Source: Deltaproteobacteria bacterium (GTDB taxonomy: Bacteria > Myxococcota > JACRCW01 > JAFGSX01). From it: 33,940 nt of DNA. Positions 8,053-19,762 of the stretch are shown here, in pieces; the stretch's first letter is position 1; each line of letters opens with the position of its first letter. Below the pieces are notes generated by a model. It was not told the DNA's origin. It searched no databases and saw only the letters and a program-made list of their open reading frames with translations. The stretch covers positions 1-33,940 of the forward strand of contig JAFGSX010000300.1 of assembly GCA_016934455.1 (NCBI GenBank), in the 5' to 3' direction. The translations under genes were made by a program, and so were the position numbers.

Positions 8053-11000
8053 ATGTCGACCCTCATTCGATCGCTGTCGTCGTGTGCCGCGCTGTTCGCG
8101 CTGCTCGCGCTGGGGGCTGCCGCTTGCCCCGATGCCCCCGCGCGCGACGCCGCCGCCGCGAGCGAGGACGGGGCGTCGGCGGTGGCGCAGCTCGCCGTGG
8201 TGGACTGGAACGGCGCGTTCTCGGATGGCTGGAAGCAGTACCAGCAGCTCGTCGACGAGGACAAGTACGAGGCGGCAGCGGCGCTGGTCGAGCAGATGCT
8301 GGGGCAGGCCAAGCAGCGGCAGGACAGCGAGGAGCAGGTGCGCTGCCTGATCCGATGGACCCAGTTGCGCATGGCGCTGCACGGCTACGAGACCGCGGTC
8401 AAGTTCCTGATGGAGCAGCCGTGGCCGTCAGATCTGCTGTCGCAGACCGTGCTCAACCTCTACTACGGCTTTGCGCTGGTCAACTACGCCCAGTCTTACT
8501 CCTGGGAGGTCAACCGGCGCGAGCGCGTCGAGTCCAAGGAGAAGGTCGACCTCAAGGCGTGGACCATGGAGCAGATCTACGCCGAGGCGCAGCGCGCCTA
8601 CGAGCAGGTCTGGCAGCACCGCGATCAGCTCGACCTGCCGATCGGCAAGCTCTCCGACTACATCGAAAAGAACAGCTACCCCGGCGACATCCGGCCGACG
8701 CTGCGCGACGCTGTCAGCTACCTGCGGGTCGAGCTGCTCAGCCAGACCCAGGGTTGGCGACCCGAGCACCAGAACGAGATCTATCGGCTCGACCTGGCCA
8801 GCCTGCTTCGCCCGGCCGCGGCGCCTGCCGCCAGGCCGTCCGCCAAGCCAGCGGTCAATAGCGCGCCGGCGATCTCGCTGCTCGATCCGGAGGTGCACCC
8901 GATCGTCAAGATCGTCGCCATCCTCGATGATCTCGAGCGCTGGCACCTGGATCGCAAACAGAGGGCGGCGGCGCTGGAGGCCAGGCTGGCGCGGCTGCGC
9001 GTGCTGCAGCAGCACTTCAGCCGGGCCGTCGAGCGCGCCGCGATTCGGCGCGACCTAGAGCAGCACCTGGCCGGCCTGCGCGACCACGCCTGGTGGGCGA
9101 TGGGCATGGCCCAGCTCGCCGAGCTGGTGCAGTCCGAGGAGACCGCCGACAGCCTGGTGCGCGCGCGGCAGATCGCGCTCGACGGCGCCAAGGCCTTTCC
9201 CGACAGCGCGGGCGGCCAGCGCTGCCACCACGTCGTCAAGTCCATCGAACAGCCCGAGCTCAACCTGGCCGCGATGTCGCACGACGGCGTGGCCAAGCGT
9301 TCGATCGAGGTCAGGTACAAGAACCTGACCGCGGTCCACCTGCGCGCCTACGCGCTCGACCTGCAGAAGCTGATCGAGTCCCAGGACGACTACGAGCTGT
9401 TTCCCGACTACGACCAGACCACCAGGCTGCTCAAGACGCGGCCGGTGCACGAATGGTCGGTCGAGCTGCCGGCCACCACCGACTACAAACAGCACCGGCA
9501 GTTCGCGGTGCCGCCGATCAAGAAACCCGGATTTTACGTCGTCATCGGATCGGCCAAGAAGGACTTTGGCCGCGCCGACAACCAGATGCCGGCGGTCGAC
9601 ATCATCGTCGGCGATCTGGTGCTGGTGGCGCACCAGCGCCACGACGAGGTCGAGGCGACCGTGCTGTCGGGCGAGACCGGGAATCCGGTGGCCGGCGTCG
9701 AGGTGTCGCTCTACAAGTACGACTGGAACGTCCGCCACAAGGCGGTCGACCGCAAGACCACGCCGGCAACCGGCCAGGTGCGCTTCAGCCGCGATCGGGG
9801 ATCGTCATATTTCCTGCTGGCGCGGCGGGGCGATCAGATCGCCGTCGATCCCGACTACATCTACTTCCAGCGGCCCGGACGGGTATCCGAGCGCACCGCG
9901 ACCCTGCTGTTCACCGATCGCAGCATCTACCGGCCGGGTCAAAAGATCTTGTGGAAGGCGCTGGTCTATCGCGGTCGCTACGACGAGGCAAACTACCGGC
10001 TGGCTCCCAGAACGGCGGTCACCATCGCGCTCAAGGACGCCAACCACCAGACGGTCGAGAGCAAGAGCGTCGCCAGCAACGACTTCGGCACAGCGTCGGG
10101 CGAGTTCACAATCCCGGCCGGCCGCCTGCTCGGCCAGTGGCGGCTCGAGAGCTCGCTCGGGGGCACCGTCGGCGTGCGCGTCGAGGAGTACAAGCGACCC
10201 ACCTTCGAGACCAAGCTGCTCGACCCGGCGGCGCCGCTGCGCCTCAACATTCCAGCGCAGCTCAAGGCCGAGGCGCGCTACTACTTCGGGTTGCCGCTGA
10301 CCAGCGGCAGCGTCCGCTGGCGCGTGCAGCGGGTGCCCGTCTACCCCTGGTGGTACAGCTACTGGGGCTGGCACAGCGGCGGCACGGCCCCGCAGGTGGT
10401 CGCCACCGGTCAGGGTGCGCTGGGCGGCGACGGCCAGTTCGGGTTCAGCTTCACGCCGGCTGCGGACGAGCGCAGCGGCGACAGCGCGCGCGACGTCAGC
10501 TACAGCTACACCGTCCAGGTCGACATCACCGACGAGGGTGGCGAGACGCGCTCGGCCAGCCGCAGCTTCCGCGTCGGCTTTGTCGCGGTCGAGGCCCGCG
10601 TCGAGAGCGACACCGCGTTCATGCTCGACAACGTCGCCGGCGTCATGACCATCACCCGCACCGACCTGGACGGCACGCCGGCGCCGGGCGCGGGCGCCTA
10701 CACGCTGGTCGAGCTGACGCAGCCGGCGACGACGGTGCTGCCCGCGGACCAGCCGCTGCCGCCGCCGCCCGCGGCGACCGGCGCGGCGTCGCTGCGCACC
10801 GAGGGCGACAACCTGCGGCCGCGCTGGGAGACCGACTACCAGCCCGAGGCTGTCGTGCGCGAGTGGAAGGACGGCCGGCCGCTGGCGAGCGGGGCGCTCG
10901 CTCACGACGCCAAGGGCGTGGCCGAGGTCAAGCTGCCGGCGCTGGCCGCGGGCAGCTACCGGCTCCAGTACGAGACGACCGACGCCTTTGGCGCCAAATA

Positions 11001-14000
11001 CCGGACCAGCAAGGAGTTCCTGGTCGCCGGCAAGCAGCAGAGCGTGATGCTGCCGGCGCTGCTGCTGGTCGAACGGTCGTCGGTGGAGGTGGGCGGGACC
11101 GCGCGCATCGTCGCGCTCAGCGGCCTCCGGGACCAGACGTTGTTCCTCGACCTCTATCGCGAGGGCAAGCGCACTCGCCGCGTGCCGCTGGTCGCCGGCC
11201 AGAGCCCGACCCTGATCGAGCTGCCGGTCACCGAGGCCGAGCGCGGCGGATTCGGTATCACGCTGTGGGGCGAGCGCGACCACCAGTTCTTCCAGCTCAG
11301 CGAGAGCGTGATGGTGCCGTGGGACAACAAGCAGCTCAGCGTCGAGTACGCCACCTTCCGCGACCTGCTGCGACCGGGCCAGAAGGAGAAGTGGACGGTC
11401 AAGGTCAAGGGGCCGGGCGGCCGCGACGTCACCGCCCGCGCGGTCGAGATCCTGGCCTACATGTACGATCGCAGCCTCGACGCCTTTGTGCCGCATCACC
11501 CGGCCTCTCCGCTGTCGCTCTATCCGACGCGCACCGGCGTCACCTGGGGCCGTAGCTGCCTGGGCCAGGCGCACACCGCGTGGGTCGAGGCCGACGGTTT
11601 CAGCCCGCCGCCGGGGTATCCGTCGCCGGTCGACGACCAGCTCAAGTTCTACTCCGGCTACGGCATCGGCGGGCCGGGGGGGTACGGCGGCGGCCGCGGC
11701 TCCCGCGGGATGGTGATGGCCGAGGGCGCGCCCGTGGCGCGCGAGGGGGTGCGGCGGCGGATGGCGCGCGAGGACTCCCTCGAGGAGAGCAAGTCCGAGG
11801 CGAAGAAGGCAAAACCCATGGCCATGCCGGCCAGCCCGGCCGCCTCGGTGACGCGAGACGAGGCGCCGGCCGAGAAGAGCGCCGAGGAGGCCGACGGCAC
11901 GCGGGGGCCGGCCGAGGCGCCAGCGGTGGAGCTGCGCAGCGACTTTTCGGAGACCGCGTTCTGGCAGCCGCACCTGCTGGTCGGCGGCGACGGCGGCGTC
12001 AGCTTCGAGTTCAGCGTGCCCGACTCGGTGACGTCGTGGAATGTCTGGGCGCACGCGGTCACCCGCGACCTGATGGCGGGCTCGGTCAAGAAGGAGTCGC
12101 GCACGGTCAAGGATCTGATGGTGCGACCCTACCTGCCGCGCTTCCTGCGCGAGGGCGACCAGGCCGCGATCAAGGTCGTCGTCAACAACGCCTCCGAGGG
12201 CGAGCTCCGGGGCAAGCTCGACTTCGACATCGTCGACCCCGAGACCGGCCAGAGCCTGCTCGGCCAGTTCGGCCTCAAGCCGGCGCAGGCCAAGGCCCAG
12301 CCCTTTGCCGCGCCCAAGGGGAGCAGCGCCAACCTGACCTTCGCGCTGGTCACGCCGGCGCGGGTCGGCCCGATCGCGTTCAAGGTGACCGCCACCTCGG
12401 GCAACCTGAGCGACGGCGAGCTGCGGCCGATCCCGGTGCTGCCCGGCCGCATGCACCTGATGCAGTCGCGCTTTGCCACGCTCAAGGACGCGTCGAGGCG
12501 CGAGCTCAAGTTCGCCGACCTGGCCCGCGACGACGATCCGTCGCTGATCAACGAGCAGCTCGTGGTCACCCTCGACGCGCAGCTCTTCTACTCGGTGCTG
12601 AGCGCGCTGCCCTACCTGGTCAACTACCCCTACGAGTGCACCGAGCAGACGCTCAACCGCTTCGTGTCGACGGGCATTCTGGCCTCGCTGTACGGTCGCT
12701 ACCCGGCGATCGAGCGCATGGCAAAAGAATTCAGCAAGCGCGACACCATGCTCGAGCAGTGGGACCAGCCCGACCCCAACCGCAAGATGGCGCTCGAGGA
12801 GACGCCGTGGGTGATCGAGGCCAAGGGCGGTGGCGTCGACAATAAAGACTTGCTCAACGTGCTCGATCCGCGCATCACCCGCGCGCAGCGCGACAGCTCG
12901 CTGGCCAAGCTGCGCAAGGCGCAGACCTCGAGCGGCGGCTTTCCCTGGTTCCCGGGCGGACCGCCGTCGCCGTACATGACGCTCTATCTCCTGTACGGGT
13001 TCAGCAAGGCGATCGAGTTCGGCGTCGAGGTGCCGCGCGACCTGGTGCAGCGAGGCTGGAACTACCTGCACCGCCACTATGTCGACGAGCTGGTGCGCGA
13101 ATGCATGGCTCGCGACGCCTGCTGGGAGACCATCACCTTTCTCAACTACGTGCTCAGCAACTATCCCGACACCTCGTGGAGCGGCGGCGTGTTCAGCGAC
13201 GCCGAGCGCAAGCAGATGCTCGACTTCAGCTTCAGGCACTGGAAGCAGCACGCGCCCTATCTCAAGGGCTACCTGGCGCTGACGCTCAAGCGCATGGGGC
13301 GCGAGGCCGACGCCCGGCTGGTCTGGGCCAGCGTGCTCGACTCGGCCAAGACCGCCGAGGACCAGGGCACCTTCTGGGCGCCCGAGGACCGCGGCTGGCT
13401 CTGGTACAACGACAGCATCGAGACCCACGCCTTCGCCATCCGCACCACCATGGAGCTGCTGCCGCAGGAGCCCAAGCTCGACGGCATGGTGCTCTGGATC
13501 TTTTTGAACAAGAAGCTCAACCACTGGAAGTCGACACGCGCCACGGCCGAGGTGATCTATTCGCTGGCCCACTATCTCAAGCAGACCGAGCAGCTCGGCG
13601 TGCGCGAGGAGGCCAAGGTCACCATCGGCGACCAGCAGACCCAGTTCGCCTTCGAGCCCGACCAGTACACCGGCCAGAAGAACCAGATCGTGGTGCCTGG
13701 CGAAAAGGTCGACGCCAAGAAATCGTCCACAATCGTCGTCGAGAAGGCGACCAAGGGTTATCTGTTCGCGTCGGCCACCTGGCATTTCTCGACCGAAAAA
13801 ATGCCGACCGAGGATCGCGGCGACTTTTTGGCCATCTCGCGCAGCTACTTCCGGCGCGACACCCAGGGCCGCGAGGCCACGCTCAAGCCGCTCAAGGAGG
13901 GCGCGGCGGTGCGGGTCGGCGACGAGGTCGAAGTGCAGGTGTCGCTCAAGACCAAGCACCAGATGGAGTACGTGCACCTGCGCGATCCGCGGCCGGCCGG

Positions 14001-14265
14001 CTTCGAGCCGTCCAGCAACGTCTCGCGCCACAAGTGGGATCTGGGCATCTACTGGTACGAGGAGGTGCGCGACAGCGGCCAGAACTTCTTCTTCGAGTGG
14101 CTGCCCCAGGGCGAGTACACCTTCAAGTACCGCATCCGCGCCGCCACCGCCGGCACCTTCAAGGCGGCGCCGGCCACGGCCCAGCCGATGTACGCGCCCG
14201 AGTTTGCCGCCTACTCGGCGGGCTCGGTGATCGCGGTGCAGCCGGCAGCGGCACCGGCCAAGTAG
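8053..14265 (+). CDS. Large bacterial alpha-2-macroglobulin-like protein
   Basis: This 2070-residue protein is the largest in the window. A signal peptide ends in GAAAC (Cys25), so it may be a lipoprotein. The MG2 hallmark YRPGQ is at 626-630, followed by further macroglobulin domains. A Gly/Lys/Ala-rich low-complexity linker (about 1200-1297) may serve as a protease bait region. The complement-like part follows, starting near FSETAFWQPHLL, with the thioester motif CTEQ at 1529-1532, a helical thioester domain and a C-terminal MG10-like domain (HLRDPRPAGFEP). Bacterial homologues trap attacking proteases at the cell envelope. Cys1529 and Gln1532 are both kept, so a reactive thioester is possible. 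No penicillin-binding protein 1C gene lies beside it. The ATG at 8053 is chosen for the signal peptide. The stop lies three bases from the stop of the convergent gene. Confidence 0.9.
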   Translation: MSTLIRSLSSCAALFALLALGAAACPDAPARDAAAASEDGASAVAQLAVVDWNGAFSDGWKQYQQLVDEDKYEAAAALVEQMLGQAKQRQDSEEQVRCLIRWTQLRMALHGYETAVKFLMEQPWPSDLLSQTVLNLYYGFALVNYAQSYSWEVNRRERVESKEKVDLKAWTMEQIYAEAQRAYEQVWQHRDQLDLPIGKLSDYIEKNSYPGDIRPTLRDAVSYLRVELLSQTQGWRPEHQNEIYRLDLASLLRPAAAPAARPSAKPAVNSAPAISLLDPEVHPIVKIVAILDDLERWHLDRKQRAAALEARLARLRVLQQHFSRAVERAAIRRDLEQHLAGLRDHAWWAMGMAQLAELVQSEETADSLVRARQIALDGAKAFPDSAGGQRCHHVVKSIEQPELNLAAMSHDGVAKRSIEVRYKNLTAVHLRAYALDLQKLIESQDDYELFPDYDQTTRLLKTRPVHEWSVELPATTDYKQHRQFAVPPIKKPGFYVVIGSAKKDFGRADNQMPAVDIIVGDLVLVAHQRHDEVEATVLSGETGNPVAGVEVSLYKYDWNVRHKAVDRKTTPATGQVRFSRDRGSSYFLLARRGDQIAVDPDYIYFQRPGRVSERTATLLFTDRSIYRPGQKILWKALVYRGRYDEANYRLAPRTAVTIALKDANHQTVESKSVASNDFGTASGEFTIPAGRLLGQWRLESSLGGTVGVRVEEYKRPTFETKLLDPAAPLRLNIPAQLKAEARYYFGLPLTSGSVRWRVQRVPVYPWWYSYWGWHSGGTAPQVVATGQGALGGDGQFGFSFTPAADERSGDSARDVSYSYTVQVDITDEGGETRSASRSFRVGFVAVEARVESDTAFMLDNVAGVMTITRTDLDGTPAPGAGAYTLVELTQPATTVLPADQPLPPPPAATGAASLRTEGDNLRPRWETDYQPEAVVREWKDGRPLASGALAHDAKGVAEVKLPALAAGSYRLQYETTDAFGAKYRTSKEFLVAGKQQSVMLPALLLVERSSVEVGGTARIVALSGLRDQTLFLDLYREGKRTRRVPLVAGQSPTLIELPVTEAERGGFGITLWGERDHQFFQLSESVMVPWDNKQLSVEYATFRDLLRPGQKEKWTVKVKGPGGRDVTARAVEILAYMYDRSLDAFVPHHPASPLSLYPTRTGVTWGRSCLGQAHTAWVEADGFSPPPGYPSPVDDQLKFYSGYGIGGPGGYGGGRGSRGMVMAEGAPVAREGVRRRMAREDSLEESKSEAKKAKPMAMPASPAASVTRDEAPAEKSAEEADGTRGPAEAPAVELRSDFSETAFWQPHLLVGGDGGVSFEFSVPDSVTSWNVWAHAVTRDLMAGSVKKESRTVKDLMVRPYLPRFLREGDQAAIKVVVNNASEGELRGKLDFDIVDPETGQSLLGQFGLKPAQAKAQPFAAPKGSSANLTFALVTPARVGPIAFKVTATSGNLSDGELRPIPVLPGRMHLMQSRFATLKDASRRELKFADLARDDDPSLINEQLVVTLDAQLFYSVLSALPYLVNYPYECTEQTLNRFVSTGILASLYGRYPAIERMAKEFSKRDTMLEQWDQPDPNRKMALEETPWVIEAKGGGVDNKDLLNVLDPRITRAQRDSSLAKLRKAQTSSGGFPWFPGGPPSPYMTLYLLYGFSKAIEFGVEVPRDLVQRGWNYLHRHYVDELVRECMARDACWETITFLNYVLSNYPDTSWSGGVFSDAERKQMLDFSFRHWKQHAPYLKGYLALTLKRMGREADARLVWASVLDSAKTAEDQGTFWAPEDRGWLWYNDSIETHAFAIRTTMELLPQEPKLDGMVLWIFLNKKLNHWKSTRATAEVIYSLAHYLKQTEQLGVREEAKVTIGDQQTQFAFEPDQYTGQKNQIVVPGEKVDAKKSSTIVVEKATKGYLFASATWHFSTEKMPTEDRGDFLAISRSYFRRDTQGREATLKPLKEGAAVRVGDEVEVQVSLKTKHQMEYVHLRDPRPAGFEPSSNVSRHKWDLGIYWYEEVRDSGQNFFFEWLPQGEYTFKYRIRAATAGTFKAAPATAQPMYAPEFAAYSAGSVIAVQPAAAPAK

Positions 14266-14268
14266 CGG

Positions 14269-16443
14269 TCATTGGCCAGAGGCGGCGCGCCGTTCCCCTC
14301 GACCAGGGCGCGGTTTCGGCCGTCGGACAGAGAGGCCGGCGACGACCAGCGCGGCCAGCCCGATCGCCCCGGCCGCCGATCCGGTGGTGAGGTCGCGGCC
14401 AGCCGCGCAGGCGCAACCGCCAGAACAGTTTGCGCCCCGGTCCGGCGGGCCGGGCTGGAGACCGCTTTCCGCGGCGCTGCCATCGCCATTTTCCCTCGCG
14501 TCTCGATTCGATCCGCGGTCGCCGATCGATCCCGCGTCTCGACTCGATCCGCCGTCGGCGCCCGTTCCACCGTCGCCGCAGGTCGTGCAGCCGGCGTCGG
14601 CAATCGTCGCCTGGACGGTGAAGACCACCAGGTCCGACACCGCCCGCCGGTTGCAGCCGTCGGCAAACAGCTTGCAGTAATAGGTGCCGTCGGCGAGGTC
14701 TTCGAGCACGGTCTGGTTGACCGCGGTGACCACGGAATTGGCCACGTCGACAACGGCGAAGCCGCCGGCGACAGATAGCGTTGGATCGCGGGTCACGTTG
14801 AGGTAGAGCTGCTGGGCCCGGGAGGGAGCGCTCCAGGCCAGGGTCGCGCGGCGGCCGGAGACCGTGGCCTGCAGCAGCGGCGGCTGCACCCAGCAGACCA
14901 CCTCGTCCAGGGTCTGCCTGACCGCCGCGTGGTCGACGACGACAAAGGCGTTGATGAGCTTGTTGTGGTGGCGCTGGGTGAACTGGCGGATGGCGTCGGC
15001 CCAGGCCGCGCCGCCCGGTCCACCCCATTCGGACACGGCCCAGGCGGTCTCTGCGGTCTGGCCGAGCGTGCTCTCCAGACCGGCCATGCCGTCCGGACCG
15101 CTGGCGCCGGTGTAAAAAGAAAAACCCGGATGGGCGTACGGCGTCAACGCGGCGTCGGTCCCGGCGAAGAGCAGACTGGGATGAGCGGCCGGGTTGTCGT
15201 CGGCGCCGATGTGCAGAAATATCTTGCGCCGGGGGATGCCGATCTCGACCAGCGCCCGGGCCTGGGCGTCCATGTGAATTTGCAGGGCGGCGGTTAGCTG
15301 CTGTGCGGTGAGCGCGCCGCTGCTGCCCAGGCCGGCCGTGGCCACCGCCGCATAGCCCACCTGCCGCGCATTGGAAAACGGATTGCAGTTGGCCGAGCCG
15401 CTGGTGCAGACCGCCTCGTCGACGGGGTAGAAGTAATTGATACCGATGCTGGTCTCCCAGCCCAGCCGGATGCCGGCGAACAGGTATTTTTTTTCGGCGG
15501 CCAGACCCAGATGCCATTCGCGGATGACCGCGCCCAGGGTCTGCAGCGCTTGCTGGTTGGCGGCGATGACCGCCGGGCTGGTGAGGTTGGGGTGGGGCTC
15601 GGACAGCTTGAACGGCGAGCCCCAGTTGCGCCAGCCGAACTGGACCGCGTCGCTCTGGCTCCAGCTCGTCCACTCCACGTTGGCGCGGTTGGCGGGGTTG
15701 TAGCCGGGACCGGCGGAATCCCAGTAGTTCCACAGGTCGGGCCGGCCGCGCCACCACTCGAAGCCGTCGAGGCCGATGAGCACCGGCAGGTCGGCCTCCT
15801 CGGCCACCGCGAGCAGCCGCTGCAGGATCGGCACAAAGGAGGCGGCGTCGGCGACAAAGGTGTAGGGGATGACAAAACCGAAGGCCAGCTTCTTGTTCGG
15901 ATGGAGCCCGCGGGTTTGCACCTTGTTGTCGATCAGGTCGAGCAGATCGGCGGTCTGGATGGTGGCCGCGTCGAACGGGTCCCAGCCGTATTCCGAATAG
16001 GAGCCGCCGGGCCAGCCGATGTTGACGACGAAGTAGTGGGGGTCGACGCTGACCTCGCCGACCACCAAGCTCTGGACCGGGCTGCTCGCGCGCTGGACAG
16101 GATTGCAGCCGTCTGCCACCACCCGCCAGTACAGGGTCTCGCCGATCCGCGGCAGAAAGCGCGCCAGCTCGCCGCTGTAGGTGTGGGTTCCGTCGTCGGC
16201 CCAGTTGATCACGTCGATCACCCGGTCCAGGTCGGGGCTGGTCGACACGTTGAGATACAGGGTGTCGTTGTTGGCGCCGGCGGCCCATGAAAAATCCGGG
16301 GGGCAGGTGACGCGTCGGCCGTCGATCGGCAGCAGCGCCTGGGGCGCGCCGACCTGGCATTGCGCGCTGCCGCGCCCGGGCTGCACCGACGCGGCGACGA
16401 TCAGGCTGACGATCAGAACCGACGGGTGCCCGCGCAGCGACAT
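14269..16443 (-). CDS. Secreted TIM-barrel-like protein with MYXO-CTERM-like tail
   Basis: This 724-residue protein has a signal peptide (MSLRGHPSVLIVSLIVAASV and on to about residue 27). A beta-sandwich-like segment with LYLNVSTSPDLD is followed by a region that reads like a TIM barrel: FGFVIPYTF, LIGLDGFEWW, IRLGWETSIGINYFYP, KIFLHIGADD and AVSEWGG. A second copy of the sandwich motif (LYLNVTRDPTL) and an Asp/Gly-rich linker follow. The C-terminus holds CSGGCACAAG, a hydrophobic helix and a basic end, which resembles MYXO-CTERM surface-sorting tails. A glycoside hydrolase role is plausible, with the Glu in AVSEWGG as a possible catalytic residue, but the family is not identified. It follows the PEGA kinase gene by 44 bases and is probably in its operon. 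Confidence 0.6.
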   Translation of the reverse strand: MSLRGHPSVLIVSLIVAASVQPGRGSAQCQVGAPQALLPIDGRRVTCPPDFSWAAGANNDTLYLNVSTSPDLDRVIDVINWADDGTHTYSGELARFLPRIGETLYWRVVADGCNPVQRASSPVQSLVVGEVSVDPHYFVVNIGWPGGSYSEYGWDPFDAATIQTADLLDLIDNKVQTRGLHPNKKLAFGFVIPYTFVADAASFVPILQRLLAVAEEADLPVLIGLDGFEWWRGRPDLWNYWDSAGPGYNPANRANVEWTSWSQSDAVQFGWRNWGSPFKLSEPHPNLTSPAVIAANQQALQTLGAVIREWHLGLAAEKKYLFAGIRLGWETSIGINYFYPVDEAVCTSGSANCNPFSNARQVGYAAVATAGLGSSGALTAQQLTAALQIHMDAQARALVEIGIPRRKIFLHIGADDNPAAHPSLLFAGTDAALTPYAHPGFSFYTGASGPDGMAGLESTLGQTAETAWAVSEWGGPGGAAWADAIRQFTQRHHNKLINAFVVVDHAAVRQTLDEVVCWVQPPLLQATVSGRRATLAWSAPSRAQQLYLNVTRDPTLSVAGGFAVVDVANSVVTAVNQTVLEDLADGTYYCKLFADGCNRRAVSDLVVFTVQATIADAGCTTCGDGGTGADGGSSRDAGSIGDRGSNRDARENGDGSAAESGLQPGPPDRGANCSGGCACAAGRDLTTGSAAGAIGLAALVVAGLSVRRPKPRPGRGERRAASGQ
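14497..14568. repeat. 36-bp tandem duplication inside a coding linker
   Basis: Two adjacent imperfect 36-base units both begin CGCGTCTCGA[T/C]TCGATCCGC. They encode a 12-residue repeat of the type GS[S/N]RDAG/R in the Asp/Gly-rich linker of the TIM-barrel-like protein. This suggests linker growth by slippage. Confidence 0.5.
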
Positions 16444-16487
16444 TATCTCGACCCCAGTGATCGCGGCGCCGCCGGCGGGCAGACGAC

Positions 16488-18797
<2,310 letters not shown>

Positions 18798-18824
18798 GCC
18801 GTGCGCTCCTCGCGCTCGGCGATC

Positions 18825-19688
18825 TTACCAGCTTTGCCCGATCTGATGCTCGATCTTACCGAAGTCCGGCGGCTCCGGCGGAATTACGGCGTACGCGATG
18901 GCGGCTGCAGCGCCCGCACCGACGAGGAGGAGCGCAGCGGAGCCGGCGATGATCCAGGGCCAAGGTGCTTCGCCCGGCGCTGCTTCTTGCTCGACGGCGG
19001 CTACCTCTGCGGTCTGCTCCGCCACCCGCAACGGGGTGGCCGCGGTGCCGGTGTTGCGCAGCGTGTTCCCGTTGGCGTCGCGCAGCTCGAGATAGTATTC
19101 GAGGACCGCCGGCTCCGGTACCTCGTTGCGGTTCACGGTGAAGAGCACTTCGCCGCGCTCGCGTTGCTCGGCGACCCGGTAGGTCGGATTGTCCGCGCTG
19201 CGCCGCATCAGCCAGACCCCCTGCGCCATGCCGAGCGAATCGGTATCCCAGCGCACCCGCAACTCCAGCCCGCCGGTCGCCGGCCAGTGCTGGACCGGGG
19301 CGTGCTCGAGGAAGCACGGCTGAAGCTTGGAAAAATTGGCCTGCGCGTCGATGAACGGCCGCTGCACCTTGGGCGAGACGTCCGCCGGGACGCTCGCCTT
19401 GGGGTCGATGAGCAGCATGCGCGTGAAGAGATCGACGGCCTCGTCGGTGCGATTGGAGGAGGCCGCGATGATGCCGAGCCTGAGGTGGATCTCGGACAAC
19501 GCGGCCGCCTGGTTGCCGCCCTTGGCCAGCGCTTCGAGGTAGGCGGCCTCGGCCTCGTTGTAACGCAGCTCGATAAAAGCCGCGCGCGCGCGCTGCAGCG
19601 CTGCGTCTTCCGCGCGATCGCTGGTCGGCTGCGCCACCGCCGCCATCGTCAGAGCGATGACTGCCTGAGCCAGAGCCGCGAGCGCCAT
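18825..19688 (-). CDS. TPR-repeat membrane protein of unknown function
   Basis: This 287-residue protein has an N-terminal signal or anchor (MALAALAQAVIALTMAAVA) and TPR-like helices (about 25-100: AAFIELRYNEAEAAYLEAL, then HLRLGIIAASSNRTDEAVDLF). An extracytoplasmic beta-rich middle follows (about 130-225), and a C-terminal transmembrane helix (WPWIIAGSAALLLVGAG) ends in a short tail. Proteins of this layout are frequent beside Ser/Thr kinases in myxobacteria, but no defined function is known to me. It sits between the metallopeptidase gene (74-base gap) and the PEGA kinase gene (27-base gap), all on one strand, so they may be co-transcribed. Partnership with the kinase is inferred from position only. 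Confidence 0.75.
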   Translation of the reverse strand: MALAALAQAVIALTMAAVAQPTSDRAEDAALQRARAAFIELRYNEAEAAYLEALAKGGNQAAALSEIHLRLGIIAASSNRTDEAVDLFTRMLLIDPKASVPADVSPKVQRPFIDAQANFSKLQPCFLEHAPVQHWPATGGLELRVRWDTDSLGMAQGVWLMRRSADNPTYRVAEQRERGEVLFTVNRNEVPEPAVLEYYLELRDANGNTLRNTGTAATPLRVAEQTAEVAAVEQEAAPGEAPWPWIIAGSAALLLVGAGAAAAIAYAVIPPEPPDFGKIEHQIGQSW

Positions 19689-19762
19689 TTTGTCACCCCC
19701 GTTTCGCCAGGAATGCCATCATACTACCACCGGCCGGGAGAGCGCACCAGGAGACGCCGGAC

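Noticed and set aside
5670-8372. 900-codon minus frame extending the glycosyltransferase upstream
   Set aside because: The extension crosses the DUF1460 gene and the start of the macroglobulin gene; the ATG at 7157 fits the ATGA overlap.
9805-14031. 1408-codon open frame on the minus strand opposite the macroglobulin gene
   Set aside because: Arg/His-rich shadow frame caused by high GC; no domain features, while the plus frame shows a signal peptide, MG2 and thioester motifs.
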